Under the pieces are notes generated by a model, which was not told the origin of the DNA, made no database searches, and was given only the letters and a program-made list of their open reading frames with translations. A stretch of DNA of 64,000 nucleotides from CAZGUX01 sp964529305 (GTDB taxonomy: Bacteria; Acidobacteriota; Terriglobia; Bryobacterales; Bryobacteraceae): contig CAZGUX010000276.1 of NCBI GenBank assembly GCA_964529305.1, positions 1 through 64,000 of the forward strand, written 5' to 3'. This document shows positions 8,297 to 16,427 of this stretch, one piece after another (position 1 is the stretch's first letter; each line of letters starts with the position of its first letter). The position numbers and the translations under genes are program-made.

Positions 8297-9568
8297 TTAG
8301 GTTCCGTTGAATTCGCACACTGCGTGGAGCATCGCGAGGATATTCCCCGCCGGTGTCCGCGCCTGGATGTTGTGGATGGAATTGAAGACGAACCCGCCGG
8401 AAAGCGAGAAGGTCTCGCAGCGCCGGAGAACTTCGGTCCGCACGTCATCGGGGGTTCCGAAGGGCAGGGTTTTCTGCGTGTCGACGCCACCGCCCCAAAA
8501 CGTCAGCCGGCCGCCGTAGACCGATTTCAGGTGTCCGGGGTCCATGCCCGCCGCCGAGCATTGCACCGGATTCAGGATGTCAAAGCCGCAGTCGATGAAG
8601 GAATCGAGAAACCGCTCCACCGAACCGCAGGAATGCTTGAAGGTCTTCCATGCGGTGTTGCGGTGAATCCAGTCGTTCAGCCGGCGGTAATACGGAAAAT
8701 AGAGTTCGCGGAAGGTGCCCACCGAGCAGAAACTCGAGGTCTGCGTGCCAAAGTCCGTTCCGCACAGAAAGACACCATCGACGTAGCTGCCCAGCTCCGC
8801 GTGGATGGCCGCGAGATTGGCGAGGGCGATCTCGGCCTGACGTTCGAAAATCCGGTGAACGTAGTCGCGGCGCGAGTGCGTCGACATGTACCACTCGGCA
8901 ATGTCGCGGATGCCTTTGGGGTATTTCAGAAAAGGCGCCGGCACCAGGGCGATGTCGCCGAAGGCCGTCCCGCCGAAATTGGCGAGGACGAATCGGCCGC
9001 CCGACCGGGCCTCCCGCGCTGTCCGCTTCAGGTGATCCAGGTCTTCGCGGCTGATCGGAGTGAACTCTTCCAGGTTGTCTTCCGGATTCAGCCTTGCTTC
9101 GTCGATCGGTTCCTGCCGGACGATCGCATCGAAGAAGTAGCCGTCTTTCGGCATACGTCCACTGGGAGGAGCGGCGAGGTCGCCTTCCGGGTAGATCAGG
9201 GTATCGCCGTTCTCGTCCTGAGTCGTATTGAACTCCCCTGGGACGAGCACGTCAAGGCCATTGAACCGCCACTCTTTCCAACGCTCATTCGGAAAGCCGA
9301 ACATCGTCTTGCGCGGGAAGACGCCCTGGACGTCCAAACCGAGGGCATCCATCAGGTCAGACTCGATCAAGCCCAGCATCTGATAAGGCTCATGCACCTT
9401 CACCGGACGCCGTTCCAGGCCGTACTGCTCCCTCAAGTCGGCCACGCAACTGACGTGAATGCCGGTGACCGCCGTGCTGCCGAAGTCGACGGGAACGCGG
9501 TCGGGGGAGCGGTGCGCGAGGCTGGTCAGGACTCGCTCACGGGATGGGGTTGTCACTGAGAGGGACAC
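8297..9568 (-). CDS. UroD-fold methyltransferase, putative substrate demethylase
   Basis: A 423-aa protein of the uroporphyrinogen decarboxylase superfamily and the first gene of the corrinoid operon. It differs from the second copy: the metal site has HSCG in the middle and, near the C-terminus, a FNSIHNIQARTP segment in place of the Cys motif of MtaA/MtbA. This resembles UroD-like proteins that act on the methylated substrate, so it is the better candidate for methyltransferase I. The GTG at 9568 has AGGATGA upstream; a second GTG lies four codons in. The methyl donor (for example a methoxylated aromatic or a quaternary amine) is not evident. Confidence 0.82.
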   Translation of the reverse strand: MSLSVTTPSRERVLTSLAHRSPDRVPVDFGSTAVTGIHVSCVADLREQYGLERRPVKVHEPYQMLGLIESDLMDALGLDVQGVFPRKTMFGFPNERWKEWRFNGLDVLVPGEFNTTQDENGDTLIYPEGDLAAPPSGRMPKDGYFFDAIVRQEPIDEARLNPEDNLEEFTPISREDLDHLKRTAREARSGGRFVLANFGGTAFGDIALVPAPFLKYPKGIRDIAEWYMSTHSRRDYVHRIFERQAEIALANLAAIHAELGSYVDGVFLCGTDFGTQTSSFCSVGTFRELYFPYYRRLNDWIHRNTAWKTFKHSCGSVERFLDSFIDCGFDILNPVQCSAAGMDPGHLKSVYGGRLTFWGGGVDTQKTLPFGTPDDVRTEVLRRCETFSLSGGFVFNSIHNIQARTPAGNILAMLHAVCEFNGT

Positions 9569-9797
9569 TGGCTCATCCTGCTGCTAGCAAGTGGAGGGCC
9601 AGAATCGCCTGCCGTGCTGTGAAGTCCGAGCCGTCGCTGCGTGCCTCATTGGAGGGCACAGCCCAGCAGTAAACGCCACATCTACCCCGTTTCCCCGCCC
9701 CACCCGAGGGTGAACTCACCCACTGGTCTCGGGAATCCGTGGCGGTACAAGGCAGTTTCTTCGGCTGGTTGCAGAACGCTTCAACCCCAATCAACGG

Positions 9798-9838
9798 TCA
9801 CCCATGTCCGGAGACAGATCTGTTACCCATGTCTCCGG
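9798..9838. repeat. Paired direct and inverted repeats, possible IS remnant
   Basis: Two copies of an ACCCATGTC motif (9799-9807 and 9825-9833) carry a perfect 9-bp inverted pair, CCGGAGACA (9808-9816) and TGTCTCCGG (9830-9838). Repeats of this CATGTCTCCGG type resemble insertion-sequence ends, but there is no transposase nearby. It could be a solo remnant or a regulatory hairpin. Confidence 0.35.
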
Positions 9839-9883
9839 TTTGGACCCAGAAGCCACCGCTCCCTGACGGTCGCGGCTTCGAAA

Positions 9884-9912
9884 GAACCGCGCGGGTTTCA
9901 CGCGCGCGGTTC
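9884..9912. repeat. Palindrome with 10-bp stem
   Basis: GAACCGCGCG (9884-9893) pairs perfectly with CGCGCGGTTC (9903-9912) over a 9-nt loop. It lies just beyond the stop of the methyltransferase pseudogene and may once have been its terminator. The GAACCGCG arm resembles that of the element at 12648-12675, and GCGTCAGC follows it directly, as in the other intergenic palindromes. Confidence 0.45.
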
Positions 9913-9918
9913 GGAGCG

Positions 9919-10658
9919 TCAGCCGCAGTTTCCTGAGTGAACAGGATTGGGTCTAGCCACGACCAGCACGAAGTCGCTTTGGAGGTCTCCGGAATCGACG
10001 AGCGCGTCTTCGATTGCAAACAGCATTCTTAGAACACGCATGGCGCCTTTGTCGCTTGCGCGAAAGTTTCCCGCGATCCCGCTCAACAGGAATTGCAGGA
10101 TCGTGCCTCCCGCCTGCCGGTCGAGAACCAGCTCGAAGCGTTCCCGGACGGCCTGCATGATCTCGGCCGAGCGGATGGCCTCGGAAGGATCCGCCGCGCG
10201 CGCTGACGTGATGTAGCGACCCGTTGAACCAGACCGCATCATACGTGGCGGCCGGCAACTGGAGGTGATTCAAGTCGGCCACCTTGTAGTCAATATGCTG
10301 GAAGCCGGCCTTCCTCGCCTCGCTCGCGGCCCTGGTTGATCGCTCCCGGAGAGAGGTCCCAGGCATCGCATTGCCGAAACGTTCCCAGGGCCGCGAGTGC
10401 CCGTTCGAGGCTTCCGTCGCCGCAGCCCAGACTGAGGATGCGCTCGACGGGCAGGGGATGCGGCAGGTATTCGCGAACGACAAACTCCACCCAGTTGCCG
10501 TCCCGGCTACCGGTCATGCGGAACTGGTGGCGGCGGTAAACCTCGGGGACCGCCAGCCAGTAGACCTCGGAGGAGAATGCGTCCGAGGCGGAGGTAAGTT
10601 CACCCCATCGGCGCGCGACCTCGGCGCTTTCGGCATCGGAGAGTTGGTGTTGGGCCAT
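9919..10658 (-). pseudogene. Broken class I SAM-dependent methyltransferase
   Basis: Three reading frames together spell one methyltransferase. 10658 to about 10330 gives the N-terminus and the SAM motif ILSLGCGDGSLERAL. A shift near 10330-10345 leads into AGFQHIDYKVADLNHLQLPAATYDAVWFNGSLHHV. A second break near 10215 jumps to DPSEAIRSAEIMQAVRERF and the C-terminus SGDLQSDFVLVVARP. The segment expected after LHHV, which usually carries the LRPGG-type strand, is missing, so the second lesion is a deletion of several dozen codons rather than a simple slip. The gene cannot make a complete enzyme. The original substrate is unknown. Confidence 0.75.
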
Positions 10659-10717
10659 CGGCAGGTTTCTCTCAGCGTATCGTGGTTGCCCGATGTGCGT
10701 GTGGTGCTGTCCGGTCC

Positions 10718-11521
10718 TCAGTCAACCAGCCGCGCACTGGCGACCAGGAAGAAGGTCTGATTGGGCCTGGCGCTGTTCGCTTTGCCGATGACCACCTTCT
10801 GCCCGTCCCGGATCGAGAACGACGTGGTGATGACCACGGCGTTGCCATCGCTTTCGTTGATGACCAGGTGCAACTGTTCAAAGGGTATCCGGCCCCCGGC
10901 TTCGTTTGGCACCGGCCCGATCTGGAAGCGCATCTCGCAGCTTGCTCCTCTCGGATTACGCTCCGTGAGGGCCTTCGGCATAGGCTGGAAGTTCGTCTCG
11001 CCGGTTGTTCCTCTGGGATTGCCCTCAGTGGCGGCCCTCAGCATGGGAAGGTTGGACCGGATCTCCACCTGCCTGTAGGAGTCCCCACTCTGGCGGGCCA
11101 TCAGGGTGTCCAGAAGGCCGTACGACTTATACGGGAACACCGATCGAAGCTGCTGGACGACCGCGTCGAGAGTGGCTGGCACCGGTTCCGTGCCGGAGCT
11201 TTCATTGGAGGCGAGCAAGATATACCCGATGAATTCCACTTCGCGCTCTTTGGGACTGGCGTCCGTTCTCTTGAGCGATTCTTCAAGCGCCTGGACGCCG
11301 GCGGCAGGTCCGCTGACCGCAACCAGACGGGAGCCGTCATGCGCGACACATAGGCCGAGCCCCTTCGCCAGTTGGGCGACGCCGCCGGCTCGCCGGTTCT
11401 GCACCTGTAGGATCTTCCGAACCGACCCGGGCGGCGGCTCGCACTGCTTCGGCGGTTCTTTTTGGGCCGTCAGCACACCGGCTCCGATCACCATCATCGC
11501 GAGTTGTTTTCTCAGACTCAT
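10718..11521 (-). CDS. Secreted hypothetical protein of sigma/anti-sigma operon
   Basis: A 267-aa protein with a signal peptide (MSLRKQLAMMVIGAGVLTAQ). Start at 11521 has AGAGGAACGAAT upstream and follows the anti-sigma stop by 10 nt; the longer ORF has no support. The C-terminal part (DGQKVVIGKANS...FFLVASARLV) and the N-terminal KILQVQN...AVSGPAAGVQALEESLKRTD resemble secretin-type N-domains and the terminal strand of secretin-related proteins, but the pore domain is absent. Residues about 165-210 contain two similar repeats centred on NPRG. A sensor or target of the adjacent sigma factor system is possible; no function is established. Confidence 0.7.
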   Translation of the reverse strand: MSLRKQLAMMVIGAGVLTAQKEPPKQCEPPPGSVRKILQVQNRRAGGVAQLAKGLGLCVAHDGSRLVAVSGPAAGVQALEESLKRTDASPKEREVEFIGYILLASNESSGTEPVPATLDAVVQQLRSVFPYKSYGLLDTLMARQSGDSYRQVEIRSNLPMLRAATEGNPRGTTGETNFQPMPKALTERNPRGASCEMRFQIGPVPNEAGGRIPFEQLHLVINESDGNAVVITTSFSIRDGQKVVIGKANSARPNQTFFLVASARLVD

Positions 11522-11531
11522 ATTCGTTCCT

Positions 11532-11930
11532 CTAATTGCCGTCTCCCTGAGCAAGCCAGATGATCTTGACATCCGGATCGGCAGTGGCCATGTGAACTTC
11601 AGTTTGCCCGTCGCGCTCGATGAACAGGGTCTCCGGTTCGCGCTTCGGCGGACGGGGCGGTTTCGCTCGAGCACGGACAAGTGGCGCCCGCTCGAGCGCC
11701 GGCTGCTCGATCAGGGTGACCGGCTTCGCGAGGACCAGAAGTTCCGGCTCGGACGGGACGAGCAGGAACCACGCCGCGGCCGACGCGGCGATCGCCGCCG
11801 TGATCGCGATTGGCCAGCGCCTTGACGGCCCCGCCGCCGCGCGCTCCATCACTTCGTCGCGCACGGACGCCATCTCCGGGGCATCCCGGCGTAAGCCTGC
11901 AAATAGAGCGTCGAGTTCGCGATCCGTCAT
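11532..11930 (-). CDS. Putative anti-sigma factor, membrane-anchored
   Basis: A 132-aa protein: N-terminal cytoplasmic segment (residues 1-36), one membrane helix (about 39-58, IAITAAIAASAAAWFLL) and a periplasmic tail rich in Pro/Arg ending in DPDVKIIWLAQGD. The ATG overlaps the ECF sigma stop codon (ATGA), the usual arrangement for a sigma factor and its regulator. No zinc-finger HxxxCxxC motif is present, so it is not a ZAS-type anti-sigma. The role is inferred from position and topology. Confidence 0.7.
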   Translation of the reverse strand: MTDRELDALFAGLRRDAPEMASVRDEVMERAAAGPSRRWPIAITAAIAASAAAWFLLVPSEPELLVLAKPVTLIEQPALERAPLVRARAKPPRPPKREPETLFIERDGQTEVHMATADPDVKIIWLAQGDGN

Positions 11931-12475
11931 CGCTTTCTCCTTTCCAGGCGGGAGCTGATCGCCGCCTTCAGCCTGGCCCGGGCCGAGGAAATCTGCGACC
12001 GCACCGTGACCTCTTCCGACCCCATCAGCACGGCAACCTCGGCCGTGCTGAGCCCCTCGATCTCGCGCAGCACCACTGCCGTGCGCTCGCGCTCCGGCAG
12101 GCGTTGCAACTCCTCGAGCAGCATCCGCCGTTGCTCCTCGATAGCGGCTCCGGCTTCGAGGTTCGTACTCGCCGCGATCGCCCCGAGTTCCACCCAGGGC
12201 CGGGTCCGCTTCCTCTGATCGAAACAGACATTGACGGTCACGCGATAGAGCCAGCCTGCCGGGTCGGCTTCGACTCGATTCCAGTGCCGGAATAACTTGA
12301 GAAACACGTCCTGGACGGCATCCCGCGCCGCATCGGTGGAGTCCAGCAGCCGATAGGAAAGAGCCAGCAAACGGCGTTCGTTCGCGACGACCACCGCCTC
12401 GAATCGATCGAGCTTCCGGGTTGTCGCTGCGGCGTCGATCGGGATCGTGTCCAGGGTCAGCTCCCGCGTGCTCAC
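11927..12475 (-). CDS. ECF-type RNA polymerase sigma factor
   Basis: A 182-aa sigma factor with region 2 (LLALSYRLLDSTDAARDAVQDVFLK... WLYRVTVNVCFDQ) and region 4 (LQRLPERERTAVVLREIEG... VTVRSQISSARARLK). It redirects RNA polymerase to a regulon that probably includes its own operon. The ORF runs 100 codons further upstream, but that part is translated palindrome DNA; the GTG at 12475 is the best start near region 2, though its ribosome site is weak. It is followed by a coupled anti-sigma gene and a secreted protein. Confidence 0.85.
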   Translation of the reverse strand: MSTRELTLDTIPIDAAATTRKLDRFEAVVVANERRLLALSYRLLDSTDAARDAVQDVFLKLFRHWNRVEADPAGWLYRVTVNVCFDQRKRTRPWVELGAIAASTNLEAGAAIEEQRRMLLEELQRLPERERTAVVLREIEGLSTAEVAVLMGSEEVTVRSQISSARARLKAAISSRLERRKR

Positions 12476-12647
12476 TCTAATAGTAAGAACTGTTCGGGTG
12501 GCCGATTCGTTGAGAGAAAATTTCGAAGCCCCTAGCCTCCGCACGCGCAGAGGCCGCACACAGAAGGTATCTGGCTGAAAAGTATCGGTAGCGAACGGCC
12601 TCGCGGATAGAGCCGGCTGGAGTTCAGTAAGGGCTATGCTTGGCTTC

Positions 12648-12675
12648 GAACCGCGGGTGTAAACCCGCGGGTTTC
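12648..12675. repeat. Palindrome CCGCGGGT-GTAA-ACCCGCGG
   Basis: An 8-bp perfect stem (12651-12658 with 12663-12670) closed by GTAA and extended by AA/TT pairs with one bulge. Together with the element about 70 bases downstream it looks like a paired REP-type unit. Confidence 0.5.
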
Positions 12676-12731
12676 GGTTGCCGCGGACCGCATCGAACAG
12701 CAACTCCCCACCGCCCCAAGGCCAATGCAAC

Positions 12732-12751
12732 CCGTGGGCTGACGCCCACGG
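12732..12751. repeat. Palindrome CCGTGGGC-TGAC-GCCCACGG
   Basis: An 8-bp perfect stem with a TGAC loop. The reverse complement has a GGGC-GTCA-GCCC centre, close to the palindrome at 799-814 and pointing to a repeated family. It is just downstream of the TlpA gene and could also act as a terminator. Confidence 0.5.
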
Positions 12752-12793
12752 TTCGGAGCCATCGTGCTGCCCCGGCTCCACAGTCGCCCGGTC

Positions 12794-13327
12794 TCATTTT
12801 GAGGTGCCGAGAAGCGCCAACACGGCCTGCTCGAACTGCTTGCGGCTCGCCGCTCCGGAATGGATCGCCGCCACCCGCTGCTCGCGATCCACAAAGAACG
12901 CCACCGGCAGAGCCTCGACGTCGCCGTAGAGGTAGGCGGCGCGCTTGGTGCCCATCAGGATCGGATAGGTGATCGACATCTTCTCCATGAAGGGCTTGAC
13001 GACTTCCCATCCCTCACTATCCATCGATATCCCGAGCACGACCAGGCCATCGGCCGCGTACTTCTTCGACATTTCGTTGAGCCACGGGATTTCCGCCTTG
13101 CAGGGACCGCACCACGTGGCCCAAAAGTCGATGAGGACGACCTTACCTTTGTAGTCAGAGAGCCGGACGGTCTTTCCTTCGCGATCCTTGAGCTCGAACT
13201 CCGGCGCGCGTTTGCGCTCCGGTTCCTTTTTGAGCCGAATGGCCGCCGAGGCGGTTGTAAGTCCGAGGGTGCTGAGCGCCAACAGCCAAACGATCGATCG
13301 AGCCCAAGTCCCCTTTTGGATCATCAT
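12794..13327 (-). CDS. TlpA-family thiol-disulfide oxidoreductase
   Basis: A 177-aa exported thioredoxin-fold protein. It has a signal peptide (about residues 10-28, IVWLLALSTLGLTTASA), the FWATWCGPCKAE active site with C73 and C76, and the cis-Pro region EALPVAFFVD. Such proteins reduce disulfides in the periplasm, often for cytochrome c maturation, though no cytochrome genes are near. It starts 9 nt after the beta-barrel gene, which places the two in one transcript. Confidence 0.88.
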   Translation of the reverse strand: MMIQKGTWARSIVWLLALSTLGLTTASAAIRLKKEPERKRAPEFELKDREGKTVRLSDYKGKVVLIDFWATWCGPCKAEIPWLNEMSKKYAADGLVVLGISMDSEGWEVVKPFMEKMSITYPILMGTKRAAYLYGDVEALPVAFFVDREQRVAAIHSGAASRKQFEQAVLALLGTSK

Positions 13328-13336
13328 CGTAACGGC

Positions 13337-14485
13337 TCAGAACCTCTTCGAAATCCCAAGAGTGAGGGCGTAGTCGGCAAACGCGGCATCGCCGTGGAAC
13401 CGGTTCGCGATATCGGTGACGCTCCGCCGGCGGTTGCGCTCGATGGCCCACGGAACGCTGCAGGAGAACACGTACCCCCAGCGCGCGTACAGGAACCCCG
13501 GGTCACCCGAGATCGCGTAGCCCGGACGCCGGAATCCATTGCTTTTGCCAATTAGGTCGCGCACCGGCACGCCTTCCCAACGTCCGCCGAATGTCACGAC
13601 CAGACCCGAAATCTTCGGAACCGCGCGAGCAATGCCTCCACGAACCAGATACTGGTCGGAAACGGACATCACTTCCTCGCCCCTGCGGGCACGGAAGGTC
13701 CGGACCCCGTTCGTGTCCTTCGGGTTAAACAGATAGCTGCTGGAGAAATAGAGCATCGTCCGGAGGACAAACGGCCGGTACGCCTGCAGGTCCAGCGCGA
13801 AACCGGTGCCTCCGTCGCCCGCCTGAATGGATTGATCCGCCGTTGCCGTGATCGCGTTTCCCTGGGCGTCCCGCGCGAGACCGGTGGCACGATAGTCGCC
13901 CGTAGGGAACTTGATGCTGGCGCCCACAACGACGTTGCCGCCGCTCTCGGTCGGAGGCTTGAACAGCCAGACGCGCCCGCCGAGGGTCATGTCGCCGATT
14001 CCGTTCACCTGATACTCGCCCCTCGGATTGTAGAGTTGATTGCGGTAAGCGAAAACCAGAGGAAGGCTGGCGGTGGCCGCGACCCGCCGGGTCACCTGCC
14101 GTTCGATCGCGATGTCCATCAAATGGTACGTATTCTGAATCTGGTTCCCCAGTACTTCGCGCTGCTTCTGCTCGACCGTGCCGACAAAGTGGCGCGAGGA
14201 AGGCTGGAACCGGTAACCGACACTGATCGCCCACAACTGCGGCTTCCGGACTTCGCGGCTGGTAATCCGCTGTTCATCGGACACCTTGGGGCCGACCTGG
14301 TCTTCCTCTTCAGTACTCTTGCTCTTCGGATGAGGAGCATTGCATAGCGCGCCAAGCACGGGCGCGCTTCCACGAGCGGCCACTCAACCCTGGCCGGCGG
14401 CCGGCCGGGCGAACGAAAACAAGAGGATCAGGGACGCGGCTCCGGCGCTGAGCCGAAAGTGCGGAGGGATCGCGAAACACGCCAT
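13337..14485 (-). pseudogene. Outer-membrane beta-barrel protein with in-frame stop after signal peptide
   Basis: The downstream part (GTG at 14383 to 13337, 348 aa) shows alternating barrel strands (LWAISVGYRF, ATASLPLVFAY, DMTLGGRVWLF, NVVVGASIKFPTGDY) and ends in a barrel-type ISKRF. Reading the same frame upstream gives an ATG at 14485 and a clear signal peptide (LSAGAASLILLFSFARPAAGQG), then TGA at 14384-14386, then the barrel with no frame change. A Trp codon changed to TGA would explain this. Either the gene is inactivated, or it restarts at GTG without a signal, which would strand a membrane protein in the cytoplasm, or there is a base error. The function of the intact protein (porin or transport) is unknown. 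Confidence 0.65.
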
Positions 14486-14534
14486 CAGATCAGTGTAGTG
14501 AGGCCGTGGGAAGGGGCACAATAATCACTTCCTA

Positions 14535-15752
14535 CTATTCCCGGCCGGGCGTCCGCACCTTGTCGAAAGGGTAGCCAACCATGTCAAACACAGCCCGATC
14601 CCACTCGTAGAGCGGGCGGACGGGACGTTGGACGCTGCCGGCCGGATACACTGTGCCCGCCCTCACCGTGATTACAGGTTCGATGCGCTGCTTGCCCACG
14701 CGGGTCCGCAGGTGGGTGTCGATCATGGGGAACTCGCCGTCGATCGTGCGGAAGACGAACACGTCGCCGGCCGCGCCCGGGCGCAGCGTGCCGAGTTCCG
14801 TTTCCCGGCCCAGCACGCGGGCGGGCGTCACCGTGGTCTTGGCAATCGCGTCGCCGAGACTCATTCCCAGGCACAGGAATCGCGCCATCACGTCCGGGAG
14901 CGTGAGCCAGAACGGCTCTCCGACGTTGTAGCGGTGCAGGTCGGTACTGAGGGTGTCGGGATAGAAGTGGTGTTCGAAGCCGCGCTGCGCGGTGTCCCAG
15001 GAAAAGCTTCCGCAGCCGTGGCCGATGTCGAACACGACGCCGCGCGCGCGGGCCTCGTGGACTTGCGGAATCCACCCGCGGCTATCCACCATGCGGTTGT
15101 CCCTTCCGTGAAAACAGTGCGTCAGGATGTCGCCCGGCCGCAGGCGTTCCAGAATATAGGCCTCATCGGCGCCACGGCCGACATGCACCATGAGGGGCGC
15201 CTGCGCCTCGACTGCCGCCGCCAGCGCCATGTCAAACGCCTTGTATCCGTTCTCGCCGAGGATGTCGCCGATCCGGACCTTGACGCCGACGGCCCGGTCG
15301 CGGTTCCCCTGAACCATTTCCGCGGTTTCGATCGGGCGCGCGAACCGGAGGTCGAACAGTTCGCCGACCGCCGCCGTCGGCAGCCCGAAACAGGCGAGGT
15401 GGACGAACGCCAACAGGTTCGCTTCGCAGCGGTCGATCACGGTGCGCCGGAACTCGGGGAAATTGGCGAAGCCAGTGGTTCCGGCATCCACGGGGGTGGT
15501 GACGCCGCTGTTCAACCCCAATTCGGCGTTGATGCCGAACAGCGATCCCTCGTACCAGTGGCCGTGCAGGTCGATGAGGCCAGGGCTGACGTAACAGCCC
15601 GCCGCATCGTAGACCTGGGCGCTGCCCTCGCCGTCCAACCTGTCTCCAAACGCGGCGATGCGTCCGCCGCGAATACCGATCTCAGCCGGCCCATCCCAAT
15701 TCTGCGACGGATCGACGACGTGTCCGTTCCGGATCCACAAGTCAAAGCTCAT
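14535..15752 (-). CDS. Amidohydrolase/deacetylase family metallohydrolase
   Basis: A 405-aa cytoplasmic TIM-barrel enzyme of the amidohydrolase superfamily. The N-terminal composite beta domain (LWIRNGHVVDPS, GGRIAAFGD) leads to the metal motif LIDLHGHWYEG; later metal ligands are plausible in MVHVGRG, ILTHCFHGRD and the Asp/His-rich STDLHRYN. The family includes dihydroorotase-like, N-acyl-amino-acid and dipeptide deacetylases, so the substrate remains open. Start ATG at 15752, 25 nt downstream of the broken toxin gene; the ribosome site is weak. Confidence 0.85.
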   Translation of the reverse strand: MSFDLWIRNGHVVDPSQNWDGPAEIGIRGGRIAAFGDRLDGEGSAQVYDAAGCYVSPGLIDLHGHWYEGSLFGINAELGLNSGVTTPVDAGTTGFANFPEFRRTVIDRCEANLLAFVHLACFGLPTAAVGELFDLRFARPIETAEMVQGNRDRAVGVKVRIGDILGENGYKAFDMALAAAVEAQAPLMVHVGRGADEAYILERLRPGDILTHCFHGRDNRMVDSRGWIPQVHEARARGVVFDIGHGCGSFSWDTAQRGFEHHFYPDTLSTDLHRYNVGEPFWLTLPDVMARFLCLGMSLGDAIAKTTVTPARVLGRETELGTLRPGAAGDVFVFRTIDGEFPMIDTHLRTRVGKQRIEPVITVRAGTVYPAGSVQRPVRPLYEWDRAVFDMVGYPFDKVRTPGRE

Positions 15753-15777
15753 TGCTTACACGTCCCGCTGCTGGTTC

Positions 15778-15998
15778 TCATTGGTCTCTACCCCTCAGGA
15801 TGGCAGCCATCACGCGCGGACTGCGGCGGCCATGCACAACCGCAACCACCCACAAGGGCTTTTCCTCCGGCGCATATGCGATCAGAAAAATCATGCACCC
15901 GAATAAACCGCAAGGGAGCGGATGTCAAGTCGGCCGCCGGTGACCTTGAAGAGGGAGCGCTACCAGGGCCCGGACAGCGTCAAAAACCTCAGTAATGC
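15778..15998 (-). pseudogene. ParE/RelE-type toxin, separated C-terminal part
   Basis: Minus-strand translation yields the C-terminal two thirds of a ParE-type toxin in three frames: EVFDAVRALVALPLQGHRRP, then LTSAPLRFIRVHDF, then LIAYAPEEKPLWVVAVVHGR and RSPRVMAAILRGRDQ before TGA at 15778-15780. Order and strand match the N-terminal piece at 16880-16984, so these are halves of one gene. Two small frameshifts lie inside this piece, near 15925 and 15890. The toxin is certainly dead. ParE-type toxins normally poison gyrase or act as ribosome-dependent RNases. Confidence 0.7.
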
Positions 15999-16011
15999 GA
16001 CAATCTAGACT

Positions 16012-16340
16012 TTCCACGCGCGCGTCCGTTACTTCGACCCCGCCGCCAGCGCCCCGGTCTGCCGCGGGATGTGGCCGCGTTGGTCGAGAAGTTTGATGCC
16101 AAGTCGACCACGGTTGGTCTCGTCAATACCAATCCGTCCGAACCGCGAACCCTCTATCTCCAATCCGGAGCATTCACCGAACACCAAATCGTCTCCACCT
16201 CGAGCAACGGCCGGTCCTTGCCTGTCAACGATTCTGCCGTTCGCGTGAAGTTGGCTCCTGGCGCCGACGGCCAGATCGTACTTCATGTCAAGCGCTCCGC
16301 CAACGAACCCACGCTGCGGCTGCCCTGGCAAAGGTACCAC
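16012..16340 (+). pseudogene. C-terminal fragment of a large conserved hypothetical protein
   Basis: Reading begins at about 16012 (HARVRYFDP), shifts frame near 16050, and continues as GLPRDVAALVEKFD, TTVGLVNTNPSEPRTLYLQSG, EHQIVST and VKLAPGADGQIVLHVKRSANEP, ending with LRLPW. This resembles the C-terminal beta domain of large secreted proteins seen in Acidobacteria and Planctomycetes that end in a ...PxLxFPW motif. No start, signal or N-terminal domain is present, so it is a stranded 3' end. The open frame continues to 16841, but that portion is antisense to another gene. It lies inside the DNA that separates the two toxin halves. Confidence 0.45.
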
Positions 16341-16427
16341 GTTGCAGAACGGTCGTCGATGACGTCACCGCCCAAGGTCCGGAAACTAATGCCGGTCAAA
16401 GACCATGAGGATTTCATATTCCTTGCC

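Larger units (their letters stand above)
9569..9918. other. Intergenic region upstream of the corrinoid operon
   Basis: About 350 bases without a recognisable gene; a 73-codon minus-strand reading frame (9573-9794) has no family features. It should contain the operon promoter. I looked for a cobalamin riboswitch on the minus strand and saw no convincing B12 box. It contains two inverted-repeat structures, at 9798-9838 and 9884-9912. Confidence 0.5.
12476..12793. other. Intergenic region with two palindromes
   Basis: About 318 bases between the TlpA gene and the ECF sigma gene with no supported coding sequence. It contains two strong palindromes (12648-12675 and 12732-12751). An AT-richer stretch just upstream of 12475 could hold the sigma operon promoter. 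Confidence 0.5.

Noticed and set aside
9569..9720. Possible cobalamin riboswitch before the corrinoid operon
   Set aside because: No match to the B12 box consensus and no clear switching hairpins; only a weak GAGACCAGT resemblance.
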